From NCBI RefSeq assembly GCF_000787575.1, contig NW_012236531.1, positions 1,077,396 through 1,141,395 of the forward strand: a stretch of 64,000 bases of DNA, given 5' to 3'. This document shows positions 8,874 through 21,472 of the stretch, one piece after another. Both the position numbers and the translations under genes were made by a program. This DNA comes from Acytostelium subglobosum LB1 (lineage: Eukaryota > Evosea > Eumycetozoa > Acytosteliales > Acytosteliaceae). Position 1 is the first letter of the stretch, and the number at the start of each line of letters is the position of its first letter. The notes under the pieces were generated by a model. It made no database searches, was not told the origin of the DNA, and worked only from the letters and a program-made list of their open reading frames with translations.

Positions 8874-10092
8874 TGTTGATGTTTATGTTGGTGTTGTGTG
8901 ATGTCTGAGCTAAGTGAGTGATGTCCACTATGTGTAACTATCTTGAGGGTATGCTCTACACTTGTTTGCTTTGACCTACGTTTGGTATTGATGTTTGTTC
9001 AGGTTGTTCAATTGGTTCGAGGACGATCATATCATGTCGGTAAGGTAGAGATCTTTGTTAGAATATGAATATATGTATATATATATATATATGTATTATA
9101 ATGATGGTGATGTTAATGAATGCATACCTTTAAGAAGTAATGGGGGCAGAATGACCTCTCCTCTCTCTGACTTGCTGGTGATTGATCACTCTTGAAGTGT
9201 GTGTATGTGTGTGAATGAATGTGCGTCAGTTGGTGAGATTGAACGAAGAGGTTTGTGGGAGTGAGTTGAAAAGATAAGATTGAGGACCAACTCAATTAAA
9301 GAATGAATAATAATTTAATTAAACAATAAATAATAGTCAAGTCTTCTTTAATCGAGTAACTTCTTCTGTCCCTTCTATTTAGGATGTGTGTATCTGTTAA
9401 AGTCAAGACATACCAACAACAATCGTAATGTTTTGGGGATGGGCTGAGGTGTTGGGCAATAACAATCCAGCTTGACAAAATATCTGGGTCATTTTCGATT
9501 AATCAATGATCTTATGAATGACCTGGTGAGGTCTTTGACGACTAGTCTATGATTCAATCATTCGTTCGTCTTCCTTCCATTCAATTTCAACCAATAACAA
9601 TCAAATAGAAGAACTTATTATGTTCGGTTCGATATGCAAGTCAAAGACCAGGCCAACACAACCTTTCACACCTGGTAAACAATCTAATTGATTGATTCAT
9701 TGATTGATTGATTGACTGGACTGATGGAGTTGAGAGAGTGACAGAGAGATAACAAATCAATCACTACTTCACAAACATACACGCACAAACAACTATTATC
9801 TTTATCTTTGTTTGCTGTGTTGTGAGTGGGTGGACACAGACTTGTGCTTCATGTCATTGAGTGTGAGTGAGCGAATGAGTTGGTGGGTGGGTTGGTTTGG
9901 AGATGCCGAGAACAACAAGGCATTAACACAAACAACCCTGGTTTGCCTTTGTTTGGTCATCGCAAGTCGGTGTGAAGCTCACTCACTCACTCCTTATTAT
10001 CTCTATAATCTCATAAGCAATACATACATTATCATTTTAACAAGATATTTATTTATTATATATAGTTAGTTATTATTATATTTATAACAACG
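8874..10092. promoter_or_regulatory. Long divergent promoter region
   Basis: About 1.2 kb between two divergent genes. It contains an (AT)n tract at about 9066-9095, TTGATTGATTGATTGACTG-type repeats at about 9685-9718, and GTGAGTGAGCGAATGAG-like tracts near 9860. No frame in it looks coding. Direct A/T-rich stretches at 10040-10090 precede the kinase start. Confidence 0.5.
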
Positions 10093-11349
10093 ATGAACAA
10101 ACTAATATTCATTGGAAACTTTGTGAATGATACTATTGTCAATCATAAGGACTTGAGTATCAGTCGTGAACAATCATTCCACGATCTACTAAAGTCTTGT
10201 GAGACATCAAGAGAGTTGAATAATACAAATGTGGAGAGAAATACTGCACTTGGTGGAAGTGTAACATATGGTTCATTGGCTTCAGCAGCATTCGGTGGCA
10301 CAACAAGTTATATAGTGACCAATCTTGGCACAGACATTGACGATCAATACAACAGACTCATTTGTAATGACTCTCAACGTGGATGTATCTCAACTCAATA
10401 CGTGGCACCATCCGCCACGCCAAACACAGCCTATCAACTCAACTATTACAACAACAAAAAGAATAGAACACTGTTGTTGATGGAGAAGGGCAAGCGTATC
10501 GACTCGGCTCAGTGCATGCAATGTCTTCGCGAGCAACAGCCCGACGCAGTATTCTTTGTGCCCGTGGCCGATGAGATTGACACTGACCTGATCATGGACG
10601 TCCTCGATGGCATGAAGTCACTCAAGACCAAGCCAATCATCGCCTTTGACATTCAAGGCCTGCTGAGGACATTTGTCGGTACAAAGGTCACCACTCGACC
10701 AAAGGACGTCATGATCGAACGTCTCAAGCTCATTGGCAACAAGCTCAACGCAGATGGCTTCGTCTCAATTCTCAAGTCCGAGTATGGTGAGGCCGTGGCC
10801 ATCGTTGGAGATGGACACACCGACCCAGCTACATGCTCCAAGCTGATAAGGACCGAGTTTGGATTCACATTCTCCAGCGTGACCATGGGTGGCGACGGTG
10901 GATTCATCTCGTCCAGCACAACAGGCGAGGTGTACATCCCCACGTTCAAGCCAGAGGTCGTCAAGGATGAAACAGGCTGCGGCGATACATTCCTCACATG
11001 TACTATACTGGAACTGTTGACAACATTGTCAAACAAGAAGAAGATGACTGGAACTCAGAACAACGCAAGCGTAGCCAATGATTCAGCGCCACCAGTGTCA
11101 GCGGAAGATGATGTGTTGGGCGCACTAGGTCTGACACGCGACGAAATCATTCACTGCATTGAGGTTGGCAGCGCAGGTGCTTCATTCCTGGTCGAACAGA
11201 TTGGTCCCAATGGATTTGCCAACAGAGATAGGATAATCGATCGAGTCACCAATGGACAGCGACAGGCCAAGTCCACCTACCTCCAATTCAACAGTCCGGA
11301 TCAATCAGCGCGTCCATCCAAGCCACCCAAGTCAACAACGCACTACTGA
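10093..11349 (+). CDS. PfkB-family sugar/nucleoside kinase
   Basis: A single-exon gene of 418 residues. The N-terminus IFIGNFVNDTIV and the glycine-rich ALGGSVTYGSLASAAFGG form the substrate-binding start of the ribokinase fold. The second PfkB signature, DETGCGDTFLTCTILELL (about residues 296-313), carries the anion-hole Gly-x-Gly and the catalytic Asp. Between residues 315 and 345 there is a polar insertion. The protein resembles the plant myo-inositol-kinase-like branch of the family more than adenosine kinase, but the substrate is uncertain. The C-terminal tail is polar and Pro/Ser-rich. Confidence 0.88.
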   Translation: MNKLIFIGNFVNDTIVNHKDLSISREQSFHDLLKSCETSRELNNTNVERNTALGGSVTYGSLASAAFGGTTSYIVTNLGTDIDDQYNRLICNDSQRGCISTQYVAPSATPNTAYQLNYYNNKKNRTLLLMEKGKRIDSAQCMQCLREQQPDAVFFVPVADEIDTDLIMDVLDGMKSLKTKPIIAFDIQGLLRTFVGTKVTTRPKDVMIERLKLIGNKLNADGFVSILKSEYGEAVAIVGDGHTDPATCSKLIRTEFGFTFSSVTMGGDGGFISSSTTGEVYIPTFKPEVVKDETGCGDTFLTCTILELLTTLSNKKKMTGTQNNASVANDSAPPVSAEDDVLGALGLTRDEIIHCIEVGSAGASFLVEQIGPNGFANRDRIIDRVTNGQRQAKSTYLQFNSPDQSARPSKPPKSTTHY

Positions 11350-11432
11350 TGATCAGTGCCATCAACCTTATCCAGCCATTAAATAATGTGTACATTTACA
11401 TCAATCAGAGATACTTTAGTTGAACTGGATAT

Positions 11433-11450
11433 CAGGGTCAATGGACCCTG
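11433..11450. terminator. Short perfect hairpin in a convergent 3' spacer
   Basis: CAGGGTC (11433-11439) and GACCCTG (11444-11450) form a 7-bp stem with a 4-base loop. It lies between the 3' ends of the kinase gene and the P450 gene, which converge here with only about 180 bases between stops. Confidence 0.45.
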
Positions 11451-11526
11451 GACCTCCAATTATTATGTGTCGTTGTTTATTACAAATGAGTGTACAAAAG
11501 AGTGATCGATCACTTGTGGCAGTCGG

Positions 11527-13232
11527 CTATCTCTTCTCGACCTTCACTTGGAAGGGTGTAGGAACAAATGCCAGTCCAAACAACATGTCCTCATTCATCA
11601 TCTCCTCAGTAGTTCTAACAAACTTGAACTTCTTAAAGAGTATCGATGTCAACAGGAACAACTCTTGCTCGGCCAATGCTGCTCCCAGACAATTACGAGG
11701 ACCAACACCGAATATATATCTTACAATCTTGTTGTTTGGATTGTCCTCTCCCATGAATCGATTGGGATCGAACTCCTCTGGGTCTTGCCAAACGTTTGGC
11801 GACATGAAAGTACTGTAGATGTTCAAGAATATCTGAGTCTGAGGAGAGATAGAGTTGTGTTAGTGAGTGAGCGCGAGGGAGAGAGAGAGAGAGGGAGGGA
11901 TGGATGGGGACACACTTACTCCTTTCTTAATGTGATAACCTCTGAACTCACAGTCCTCGGTGGCGGCATGAGGTACGCCGAGTGGGGCAGTTGGGTATCT
12001 TCGGATGGTCTCCTTGATGATGGCGTTGGTCAATTGGGTACTGTTCTTGTGAGCGATGGTTGGCTCACCTGTGATGGTGGAAAGTTCACAATACATTAAC
12101 TCTTGATACTTTGGTCTGTTGGCCATTGCCTTGATCAATGCTGATACAGTGTTGGCTGAACTGTCTGTGCCGGCGGCGACCAGATCGGCAAAGGAGTAGA
12201 CAATGCCATCGAGTGGGATGGTGCCATTGAAGTACTCTTGAAGGTAGTGGTCGAGGATGTCCTTGGGCTCTTCATCGGGGTTGAATGTCTTGAGACGGAT
12301 GGTGATGATGGACTCGATGTACTTGCACACCTTGATGTTGGTGTCGATGTAGTCGTTCATCAGATCGGACCGGGATCTTCGGAATCGCTTCATCAGGGGG
12401 ATGAAGTCGTCGGGTATCTTGGCGCCGGCCAGATGGAAGCAGTGATTGATCAGGTGGACGATCTCACCGGCTTCGCCATTGAGGTCGTAAGAGAAGTGAT
12501 GGCTGAACAGGAAGCGGAAGATGATATTCAACGAACAGATCTTTACAAGATTGATCGGGTCGAATGCCTCACCAGACTTGGCAAATCTCTCGAACTGATC
12601 ACACAACAAGTTGATCTCTTCTGATATATCCTCCTCCATCTTCTTTATCTTTGTATTAGATATTCCCATCATTGCAATGGACTTTACATGTTTATGATAT
12701 GCACCATTAGCATTCACAATGTTCCTTCCATCTTTGTTTATGTTTGATTGGTCAGTGTGTTAGTGTGAGTGTGTGCGATTGATTGATTGGAATAATTCCA
12801 TCAATGATACATACAGTTCCAGAGCATCCTACTCTCCCTTTGGTATCGATCGACAAACATTGTGGGGTTGTCAACAAAGGCCTCGTGGAGTGTGGCGGGT
12901 TCAGTGAGGACGACGGTTTCGACAGCGCCCATTCTCAGTCTGAATACATTGCCATACTTTTGATACATCTTGTAGAGTGCCAAGTGTGGTTTGTTGCCAA
13001 GTGAATGTAGATTACCAATTAACGGCAATGGTAGTGGACCTGGTGGGTGACGTCTTGCAGGGTTCTTCATTGTTAATGTGTGAGTGAGTATGGGGTGATT
13101 GATCAATGTTAGTTTATCTGTGTGTTGATGTTCAATTCCATCATGATGGAATATCTAGATCAATCAAGTATTTACCTTCTCATTGAATATATAAAGGGCT
13201 ATTAATATTGCCCAAAGTATTAGTATGTACAT
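11527..13232 (-). CDS. Cytochrome P450
   Basis: Four exons: 13176-13232 (19 codons), 12815-13064, 11920-12731 and 11527-11838, all GT-AG and in phase, total 476 residues. Exon 1 encodes only the membrane anchor MYILILWAILIALYIFNEK. The proline hinge RRHPPGPLPLPLIGNLHSL follows. The I-helix motif is AAGTDSS, the K-helix ExxR is KETIRRYP, and the heme-binding loop is FGVGPRNCLG with the axial Cys. The start in exon 1 is preferred over a later ATG because it supplies the expected ER anchor and the hinge then sits at the right distance. It resembles dictyostelid CYP508/513-type enzymes; the substrate is unknown. Confidence 0.92.
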
Positions 13233-15165
13233 TGTTATAATATGATTAAATAAGTATAATAATAATAATAGTAGTAGTACAAATAAGTAATGTTATAATT
13301 TATATAAATAATAATAAATAAAGTAGTAGTGCTGTTGTTATATATAATATTGATGATTATGTTGTTTTAATTGGAAAGTGAAGTTGCAATGATGACCTTG
13401 AATGACTTTGGGCTTGATGTCCATGGACATCAATTAGGTGGAGGTGGAAGGAGGAAGGAGGGGGATGGACAGAGGGTCTGGATGGTTGGGAGATTGAACA
13501 GGTGTTGTGGTGGAAGGTTGATTGACTGAATGATGGATGGATGCGCGATAGTGGGGGAGTAAGGTGAACTTGTAAACTTACAACAAACCTGTTAACTAGC
13601 TATTATTTGTGATTTACTCGTAATAACAATGGATGATGGTGATGGATTGATAGATAGATAGATGGTGTACGCTGAGTCAGGTGCTGGTAGCGGGGAGAGT
13701 CGGCATTGGGGGAGCTGGTCTAGATGGTCTAGTATGGTATCGTTTGTGTCCTATGATCCGCTCACACAGACCATTCATTGTGTTTGATTGCTTGATTATG
13801 TTTGATTGATTGATTGATTGGTGATTGGTTTTGTTGCTTGATGAAGTAGGAAGTGGCGTGGAAAGAGGAAGTGGAGGTGTGAGCTCCTGGACCAATGCAG
13901 TTGACACCGGTGTCAATCTGGTTGCGATCAGATCGCCGCGAGCAATGAGTGCGTGAGGTGTAGGGGAGGTGTTCGCAACGGTACCTTATAAAATATCTAT
14001 ATTGTTGTTGTTGTGCGCCTCAACAAGGTTGGTGGCGTCGCATCGTTGTTTGTTGTTTGTTTGTTTGTTGAGGGGTTGACCAATTGAAGTGGACAACACT
14101 ACCACCATCATTGTGAGTGTGGATTGGTGATTGGATGAATGGAGTTGCGGGCAAGACAACTAACTACTAAAAGAGATTGACACGCGTGTGGTGATGAAGG
14201 TCAGCTGAATGAATGTGTGTTGACGTGTGTAAGTATGTCTTGGTAGCAAGGCCATTAACTGTGATGTATCGCGATGGTGATGCTGGGTTCAGTCCTTCTT
14301 TCATTCATTCTCGCTGGCGTATCAAACCAAGTACTTAACGGTTAATTAATAATAATGAGTGGGGGTGGAGGGAGACTGTCAAAGCAACTTCGCACATCTG
14401 TCATGAGGGTGGCGGGCCTTACCTTGAGCCCAATTGTAGGTTACCCTATCTGGAGTTGTTGAAGTGTTGGGGGGTAACATTTATGTGGCGATCTGTCGAC
14501 CAGCTGACATCTTGGGAACATGTTCTTATTGTTTTTTTGTTTGCAAAAAAAGCACTTCACATTCATTAATCCAATCAAAATCAAACAAATCGATTTGATG
14601 ATTGAATGATTGTACAACATACCTTATTCCATTTAGAATTCCATCATCACCAAAATGTTAAATCGGTGCTCTTAACTTGTTCATCGGAACTGTTTATTAT
14701 TCTTGATGTTCATTCATCAATGAAAATATCTATCTTATATTGTAGACATAACTATATTTACTTGGTTTCTCAGTCTCTGTTGTTTATCTTAGTCTGTGTC
14801 TTTACTTACTTTAATATAAAGATTGATGTTTTTAGTTATAAGTTATATCAATTTAACATTGAAAGAGAGATAGATTGATGGACGATTAAATAACCTGGTC
14901 CAAAGATAATTGGGAACTCTAAAAAGAGAGATATTATTATCTCTTTTGTTATTATTATCTCTTTGTTTTTTATGACAACAACTTGAAAAACCCCACACAC
15001 ATCGCAAAACAGATCTTTTGTCATTCTTGGAACCCTTCAGTTTTGAAACTAAACTTCCTGTCATTCAATTCAGTTTGGTGTCGATCAGGCAAAAAGAAAC
15101 AAACAAACATTATTCAAATACATACATACATACAATATATATATAAACGCGTCAAACAAACAGAA
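13233..15165. promoter_or_regulatory. Divergent intergenic region, 1.9 kb
   Basis: This spacer separates the P450 gene (leftward) from the PARP gene (rightward). It holds short (GATT)n and (TTTG)n tracts, a T-run and A-run at 14528-14552, and a strongly T-rich part at 14600-14980. I found no coding frame with convincing composition, no tRNA and no clear conserved RNA. Confidence 0.5.
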
Positions 15166-17567
15166 ATGCCACCAAAGAGAAAAGCATTGTTATTGGATGA
15201 GAGTGATTCTGCAAACGCTTCAGCATCACATACAGCAGACACAACTAGTACTACAACGACTACGACTTCAACTTCCACATCATCAATATCATCAACATCA
15301 TCAACATCATCGACAATAGCAAAGGCTGATTCTATTATATCATCATCAGCGGCAGACCTATGCACATGTACATTCTGGTCCTGGAAACAATCAGAGATTG
15401 ATTGGCCACTGTTCTCCGTGCCCGACTGTGAACTGATCGAGACCGCCTACGCCAAAGACCCAAAGAGTTCCACCGAACAGAAGTTATCCGATCAAATCTA
15501 TGTCAATTTCCTCGGTATGATTGATTGATTGAATGAATCAATGATCATTCATTGACTAACATTGGTACGCGCGCCATCAATCACTTAGACAACACATATC
15601 ACAAGGGTGATTCAGATAAGAAGACATTGAAGAGATGCGAGATGGGCTTGGTATGGTCTTGGGAGAAGTCAAGAGGAGAGTTCTACGCATTTGATAATAC
15701 TATTTCAAAGAAGATTGAGATTGCTCATAAGAAGGGACAGTCTAAAGTCAGCATCGACACTGATCGTTTCATCAACCTGTCCTCTTTTGAACAGGTTCGT
15801 TTTGATGATGAATCAAAGACACGTCGTGTCACCCGATCATATTGTGACATGACCAAACTCCAATCACCATCATGGTTTGCTGAAGACAATGGTGCATGGT
15901 CATTGATGGCGGACAGTGCAGATATCGAGACAAGTAAGTAGCTTACACGTTGATGGATTGGAATGGCATGGTATGGACGATAAACTAACAACGACGACAG
16001 AGTACCAATACTTCTTGAAACATGGAAAGAACGTGGCGCATGAGGTCGACTCTGGAAAGATAAGATTCAATTTGATGACAAAGGAGGAGAATGGCAAATC
16101 AGTCAGGGTCAAGCGTGATAATGGTCCAGCTTCAGCGTTGAAGAAGACTTATTCTCAGCTGTCAGAGGAGGAGAAGAAAGAGTTGATCACACAGATGTTG
16201 TCGGGAGGCGTGAGCGATGCCAACAAGACAGCCGCGTCCAACAAGAAGTTAAAGACAGACAGTGGCGCATCGAGCAAGAGTGGTGGCAGCAGCTCAGGTG
16301 GTCTATTCCTGCCCGGTGAGGAGGATATCATTGAAGGCGACAAGCCAATGAAGTATATACTGAAGCCCGCCAGACACTTTGACAACTCGATCGCCGACCT
16401 TCACTTTAGGACGGCCGAGTCGCAGTTCTACCGTCTGCTGGACTCGACCACCAGCTACAAGGTCAGCAAGGTGGAGTACATCGTCAACCCCAAGCTGCTC
16501 AAGAACTTTGACAAGAAGAAGGAGGAGTTTGTCAAGGCCAACTATCCCGACTGCCACCCCGTGTTTGGTTTCCACGGCACGGCCTCCAAGAACATCCTGT
16601 CGATCTGCAGCAACAACTTCTCTGTGCCAGGCAGCAACGGTGTCAAGCACGCCACAGACAGTGGATGGTATGGCAAAGGAATCTACTTTAGTGAGTTCCC
16701 CGAGTACAGTATTGGATACATCTCTGATTGCTCAAAGATCCTGCTATGCAAGGTGCTCCTGGGCAAGTCATACAAGTGTTCAGGTCTGATCACAGGACAG
16801 CCATGTCAAACTGGATATACATCACATGTAAGTTGATCACGCTCAATCATACTCAATCAATCAAACATACTAACTTGATCATTCATTCAAATAGTTGTCA
16901 CCTGATGAGAAGGAGTTGGTCATCTTCCATCCTGATCAGATCTTGCCAGCCTACATCGTACATTACACAAACGAGAATGCCACAACAAACGATGGCTCAT
17001 CTGAATATTGGAATGTCAACCTGTTAGGTTCGACTAACAGTATGTACACTACATCATGTGGACCAAGCTTGCTCACTCACTAACTCCTCAATCACTTTAG
17101 ACTTGCATGGAGTAAAGATATGCCTGTCTGGTAATCTTGCAGCCAATCATACAACTATGCATTCATTGATCTCAAAGCATGGTGGAAGTTATGCTAGTAG
17201 TGTAGTGGCAGGTGTCACCCATGTCGTCACAACACATACAGACTATGTTAATAGGACCGCAAAGGTATCATCGGCCGAAGGCAGTAACATTCCAGTGGTC
17301 AATCAGAAGTGGCTGTACGACTCTATTAAGGGCGGACTGCAATCAACGTCAGACTACTCATTCGCACTGAAGCAGGCCACAAAGAAGCAGGAGATCAAGG
17401 CTGTGCCACTGGAGATTGACGACCTTGCCGCAGCGGCATCACTGGCTTCCAATGGTGCCACTTTGGACGCTGCACCCGCCAAGCCCATGTGCAAGTATGG
17501 TGCCACATGCTACAGAAAGAACGCTCAACACTTCAAAGACTTCTCACATCCATTCATTCTGGACTGA
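15166..17567 (+). CDS. ADP-ribosyltransferase with WWE, PARP, BRCT and PBZ domains
   Basis: Exons are 15166-15514, 15589-15933, 16001-16827, 16895-17039 and 17101-17567; phases match and give 710 residues. A Ser/Thr-rich leader is followed by three WWE-like units (starting FWSWKQSEIDW, LVWSWEKSRGEF and PSWFAEDNGAW; about residues 66-285). A low-complexity linker leads to the PARP catalytic domain (about 340-545). There the triad is visible as His in FHGTASKNILSIC, Tyr in GWYGKGIYFSEFPEYS and Glu in EKELVIFHPDQILP, so polymer synthesis is possible. A BRCT domain (VKICLSGNLAANHTT to NQKWLYDSI) and a C-terminal PBZ zinc finger (CKYGATC, then two His) complete the protein. WWE and PBZ bind ADP-ribose polymers and BRCT suggests a nuclear DNA-damage role. 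Confidence 0.93.
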
Positions 17568-17843
17568 TCATTATCGTTCACTTCCAGTGTCATGTCATCA
17601 TTATATGATTGTAACTTATATATATCTTCATGTCCAATAAAGCAATCGTTTGATTGTTCGTATCCATTGACATGAGACCAATCTTCAATATGTGTGTAGC
17701 CAGCCATCAGTTGCGACTTCCAGGACCATGGTCCCAGGCAAAAGACTGAGATGATCAAAAAGCAAGTTCAACTTGAACTTTGTTATTACATCTTTTGAAT
17801 ATACTTATACATATACATATATTTACAAAAACAACATTGAGTA

Positions 17844-20800
17844 ATGATGCAGAGCTCAATGCAAGGTATACCAACGGGTGAGGATGTGTTGCCTGCTTCA
17901 TCAACATGGCGCAAACATGCACTCAACACAGGTCGCAGGTATCCCTCCAAGCAGATCAACTTTGTCACTCTAGACGATCGCTCAATCGAGAACATCTCAG
18001 TAGCAACAGCACACAATGTAAGAGGGAGGAGTCTGTTACTTCGACATGATGGCAACATCATCATCTCACTCATTCATTCGATCAATTAGAAATCAAGTCA
18101 AATGGTTATATGCGATACAACATCAAGAAAGGATTGTACAAGGATTGTGAAGTTGAACAAGGGCAATAAGCCAACGGATAAGACAACGTTGTCTGTTGTA
18201 CGTGACTTTATACAGGAGGGCCCAATACGCTCGGTTGATTGGCTCGACAGGGCACTGCTGCTGGGCAGCGCAAATGATGGACAGATATTCATGTACGACT
18301 GCTCAGAGAGCGATGTGTCTGATCCAGTGCTGCAAGAGACATACACAATCACGCGACTCAAGGGTGTCAAGGACATCACGTACCCCGTCGGTGCGATGGG
18401 CGTCGACACATCTATCAAAGCAGTCAGCGTCAACAAGCTGGCCTCGGAGCAGACATTTGGCTGTCTCGAGAACAACGCCTTTCACATTTGGGAGTTCAAG
18501 AACCCTGTGCAGCCCATCGTGTCATTCAGAGCATCAGAGATGCCCCTCAACACCCTGGCCTGGTCACCGCACTCACGTCACTATGCAGCGGTGGGCGGTG
18601 CTGGCGCCACCAGCCTAATGCTGCTCGATCAGCGACAGATGAGCATGTACGGGGCCAAGCGCAACCCTATCGTGTGGCAGCGCAGCACCAGCCCTGGCGA
18701 GCGCCACGGCACTTGCCAATCAATCAGTTGGCATCCATTCGTACCTTACTGGATGGCGACCGCCACCGATGGCGGACTGATCCAGTTGTGGGATCTGCGA
18801 TCGACGCCCACGCCCGTCGTCTCATTCGTCGGCCACAACGGACCCGTGTCCAACATTGAATGGTGTCCATCACACAGTGAACTGCTGGTCAGTGCCAGCT
18901 ATGACAACACTTACAAGCTGTGGAACATGGCCATGGAGCCACACTACCTACTCTTCGAGAAGGACGACAGTGCACCATATGTCCACTCTGGCTTCTTTGA
19001 AGACGACAGCTACAACAGCTTCAGTTGCAACCGACTTGGTCAAGTACTCTACTCACAGATATCGCCCAAGTACATGAACAAGAAGATACACTCAAAGTAT
19101 GTAATTGATCAACTATAGTTCAAGCCAGTACTCGACTGACCGACACCAACTCAATCAGGTTCGATGAGGACGACCTCGCAGAGAAGAGAGTGGAGAGTTT
19201 GATCTATAATAGAGACTTTACAAGTGGATTCGAGAAGGCGATTGTGTTGGCAAACAAGCATTCGCGACAAAACAACATTGACAAGGCGCACACATTACTC
19301 ATGTTGTGCTTCCAAATGAACATTGAAGACAGTCTGTCCAGTGTGATCAAGTCGACGGCGCCACGAGATGACATGAGGAAGGAGTTCAAGAAGAACATGG
19401 AGGCATTCTCATACTTCATCCCTCCATCATACTATGAGAGGTTTGGAACAAAGGTTGGTAAAGGATTGGAATGGATTGGATCATTAGACTGGACTGGAAT
19501 GACTAACATTCAATCAATCAATCAATCAAACATAGTTGTCAACCAATCTGATGACAAAGATCAAGGAGTTGAAGATAAACTTGGACATTCTGCGACATAT
19601 TAAGAACTGTAGTGGAGAGGAGATTGTGGAGATTGAGAGGGAGATTGTATCAACATTGAAGGCCGATCACCTGAGTATAAGGACAGAGACCATCGCTGAC
19701 TTGGTGACAGTGTTCCTCAATCACGACCCAACCAAGTGTTACAGCTTTGTCATTCAGTTGGTGGAGATCTTCAAGAACAAACTGCCATTGATCATGCCAA
19801 TTATCAGATTGCTCATATATCCAAATATATTTGAGAAGAATCCACTACATGTGTCTAGCACATCCAGTCCGGCACTGGGATCCGGCGGCGACAAGGATGG
19901 TTTGAACACTTCGGGCAGCACACTACAGATGCCGTCCAAGTCAGCTGGAGCATCACCAGCACCTACAACAAAGAATCAACAGCCTCCACCTGGCACACCA
20001 ACCTCATCAAGACTGAACAGATCGTCTGTGGCCCTACCCAAGGACGCAGCAGAGATTGAAGAGGCCAAGTTGAATGAATACCTTGGCACGCCAGAGGCAA
20101 TCATTCAACAATTGACCTTCATGAGGTATGTAGTTTATTGTACATGAAGTAGCCAACAGACTAATGGTCACTAACATCCTTCATCCATGATCACACACTG
20201 ACACAGGGGATACTCAAAGATCTTGGCATCACCTACACCTGTCGGTGATGGATCCAATCCAGACTTTGAGGACATCATTGACTTCTCATCAAAGAATAGA
20301 CCTGCCATCATCCTATCCTCATCCATCAACAGGATGTATCTCTCACTCCTCGCCGAGTCACTAATTTACGATCAGTTGTTCATTGTACTTCTAAATCTAC
20401 GAAGTGTAAGTATAGCCATGGCGGCCCAATAACCGCAGATCATTCACTCACCAATATCATGATTACAATAGGTTACCGAAGGCTTTGAGTTCAATGAACC
20501 ATTGACAGAGCTTTACGAAGCATTCACTCCAGACTTTTTGTCATTCATCAAGAACAGCCAACAGAGGGACAAGAGCAAGCTTTGGGACTCTGAACGATAT
20601 TCGATACCATTGTTGACGGCAATATCCATCCTGCACAATGTGCCAGTGACTGCCATCCCCAAGGACTTTTATGATACACTGACCGAATCGATACCAGTTT
20701 TTATCGAGGAGTTGGACAACTCGTTCCTGTCGATGTTGCAGCAGCCCGATCCATCTGTTCCTCTGCCTGGCAAGATTCAGGCGCAACAAAAGTCAAAGGG

Positions 20801-20960
20801 TCTATTCGAAGCGGTCAAGTCCATCACAGACAAACATACACAACAATCAAAGCGAGCCAAGACTGCATCAATCACCGTGTCGCCACAGACTGCCAAAGCC
20901 AACATGGATCTTCAGGGATACGTCCAAAGCTTGAACACTACATTAAACAAATACTTGTAA
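17844..20960 (+). CDS. Large WD40-repeat protein with helical C-terminal half, function unknown
   Basis: Exons are 17844-18017, 18090-19096, 19159-19453, 19536-20125, 20207-20405 and 20472-20960, in phase throughout, total 917 residues. The first 390 residues hold WD40 blades, the clearest being SISWHPFVPYWMATATDGGL with IQLWDLRST and VSNIEWCPSHSELLVSASYD with NTYKLWN. From about residue 400 the protein is mostly alpha-helical, with a disordered Ser/Pro/Gly-rich insertion around 575-650. This beta-propeller plus alpha-solenoid layout is typical of coat, nucleoporin and SEA/TFIIIC-type complexes, but I do not recognise a specific family. There is no zinc-binding end, which argues against MIOS. 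The ATG at 17844 was chosen over one three bases later. Confidence 0.8.
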
Positions 20961-21472
20961 TCATCATCATCCACATGACAAGCTCGGGATCACATGCTCT
21001 AACAGTCACCAATCCAGTTGCTCAAATCAGCCATTTGTCACATCAATGACGCATTCCAAGGTTATCTGTTGATTGGGTCGGCAGAGGCAGTCATCAGTTC
21101 AATCGAGCTACAACTTGTTCGTAGTGACATGTGGATATGCTGATGGTTTCGCCAAAGAGTGTAAGTTAGAGTCTGTGAGGTGGATGATGGACAGAGATAC
21201 AGAACATGTGCAATCATTCAATCAATCAATCATATATTCTTTGTAAAACAGCCAACCATCCAACATCTGCCAGCCATCTCCCCTTCCTGTTGTGTCCAAC
21301 CCTACCCAACCCAACGGCATTGAATAGATGGCATTACAACGAGGTATAGTAGTTGTGTTTGTATTAATTATCAATTAATGAGAGGAGGATGTTAATCAAA
21401 TATGATTGTCTCGAGGTAGATAGTTTGCATCCCCAATCAACACTGGCATGTGTGCTGACCGGGCAATTGAGT
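20961..21472. other. 3' spacer between converging genes
   Basis: About 510 bases with an ATCAATCAATCAATC tract near 21219 and no supported gene. It probably includes both 3' untranslated regions. Confidence 0.45.

Noticed and set aside
14606-14878. 90-codon plus-strand frame in the spacer before the PARP gene
   Set aside because: Composition is that of AT-rich non-coding DNA (many Ile, Tyr, Phe, His), no start context and no splice logic.
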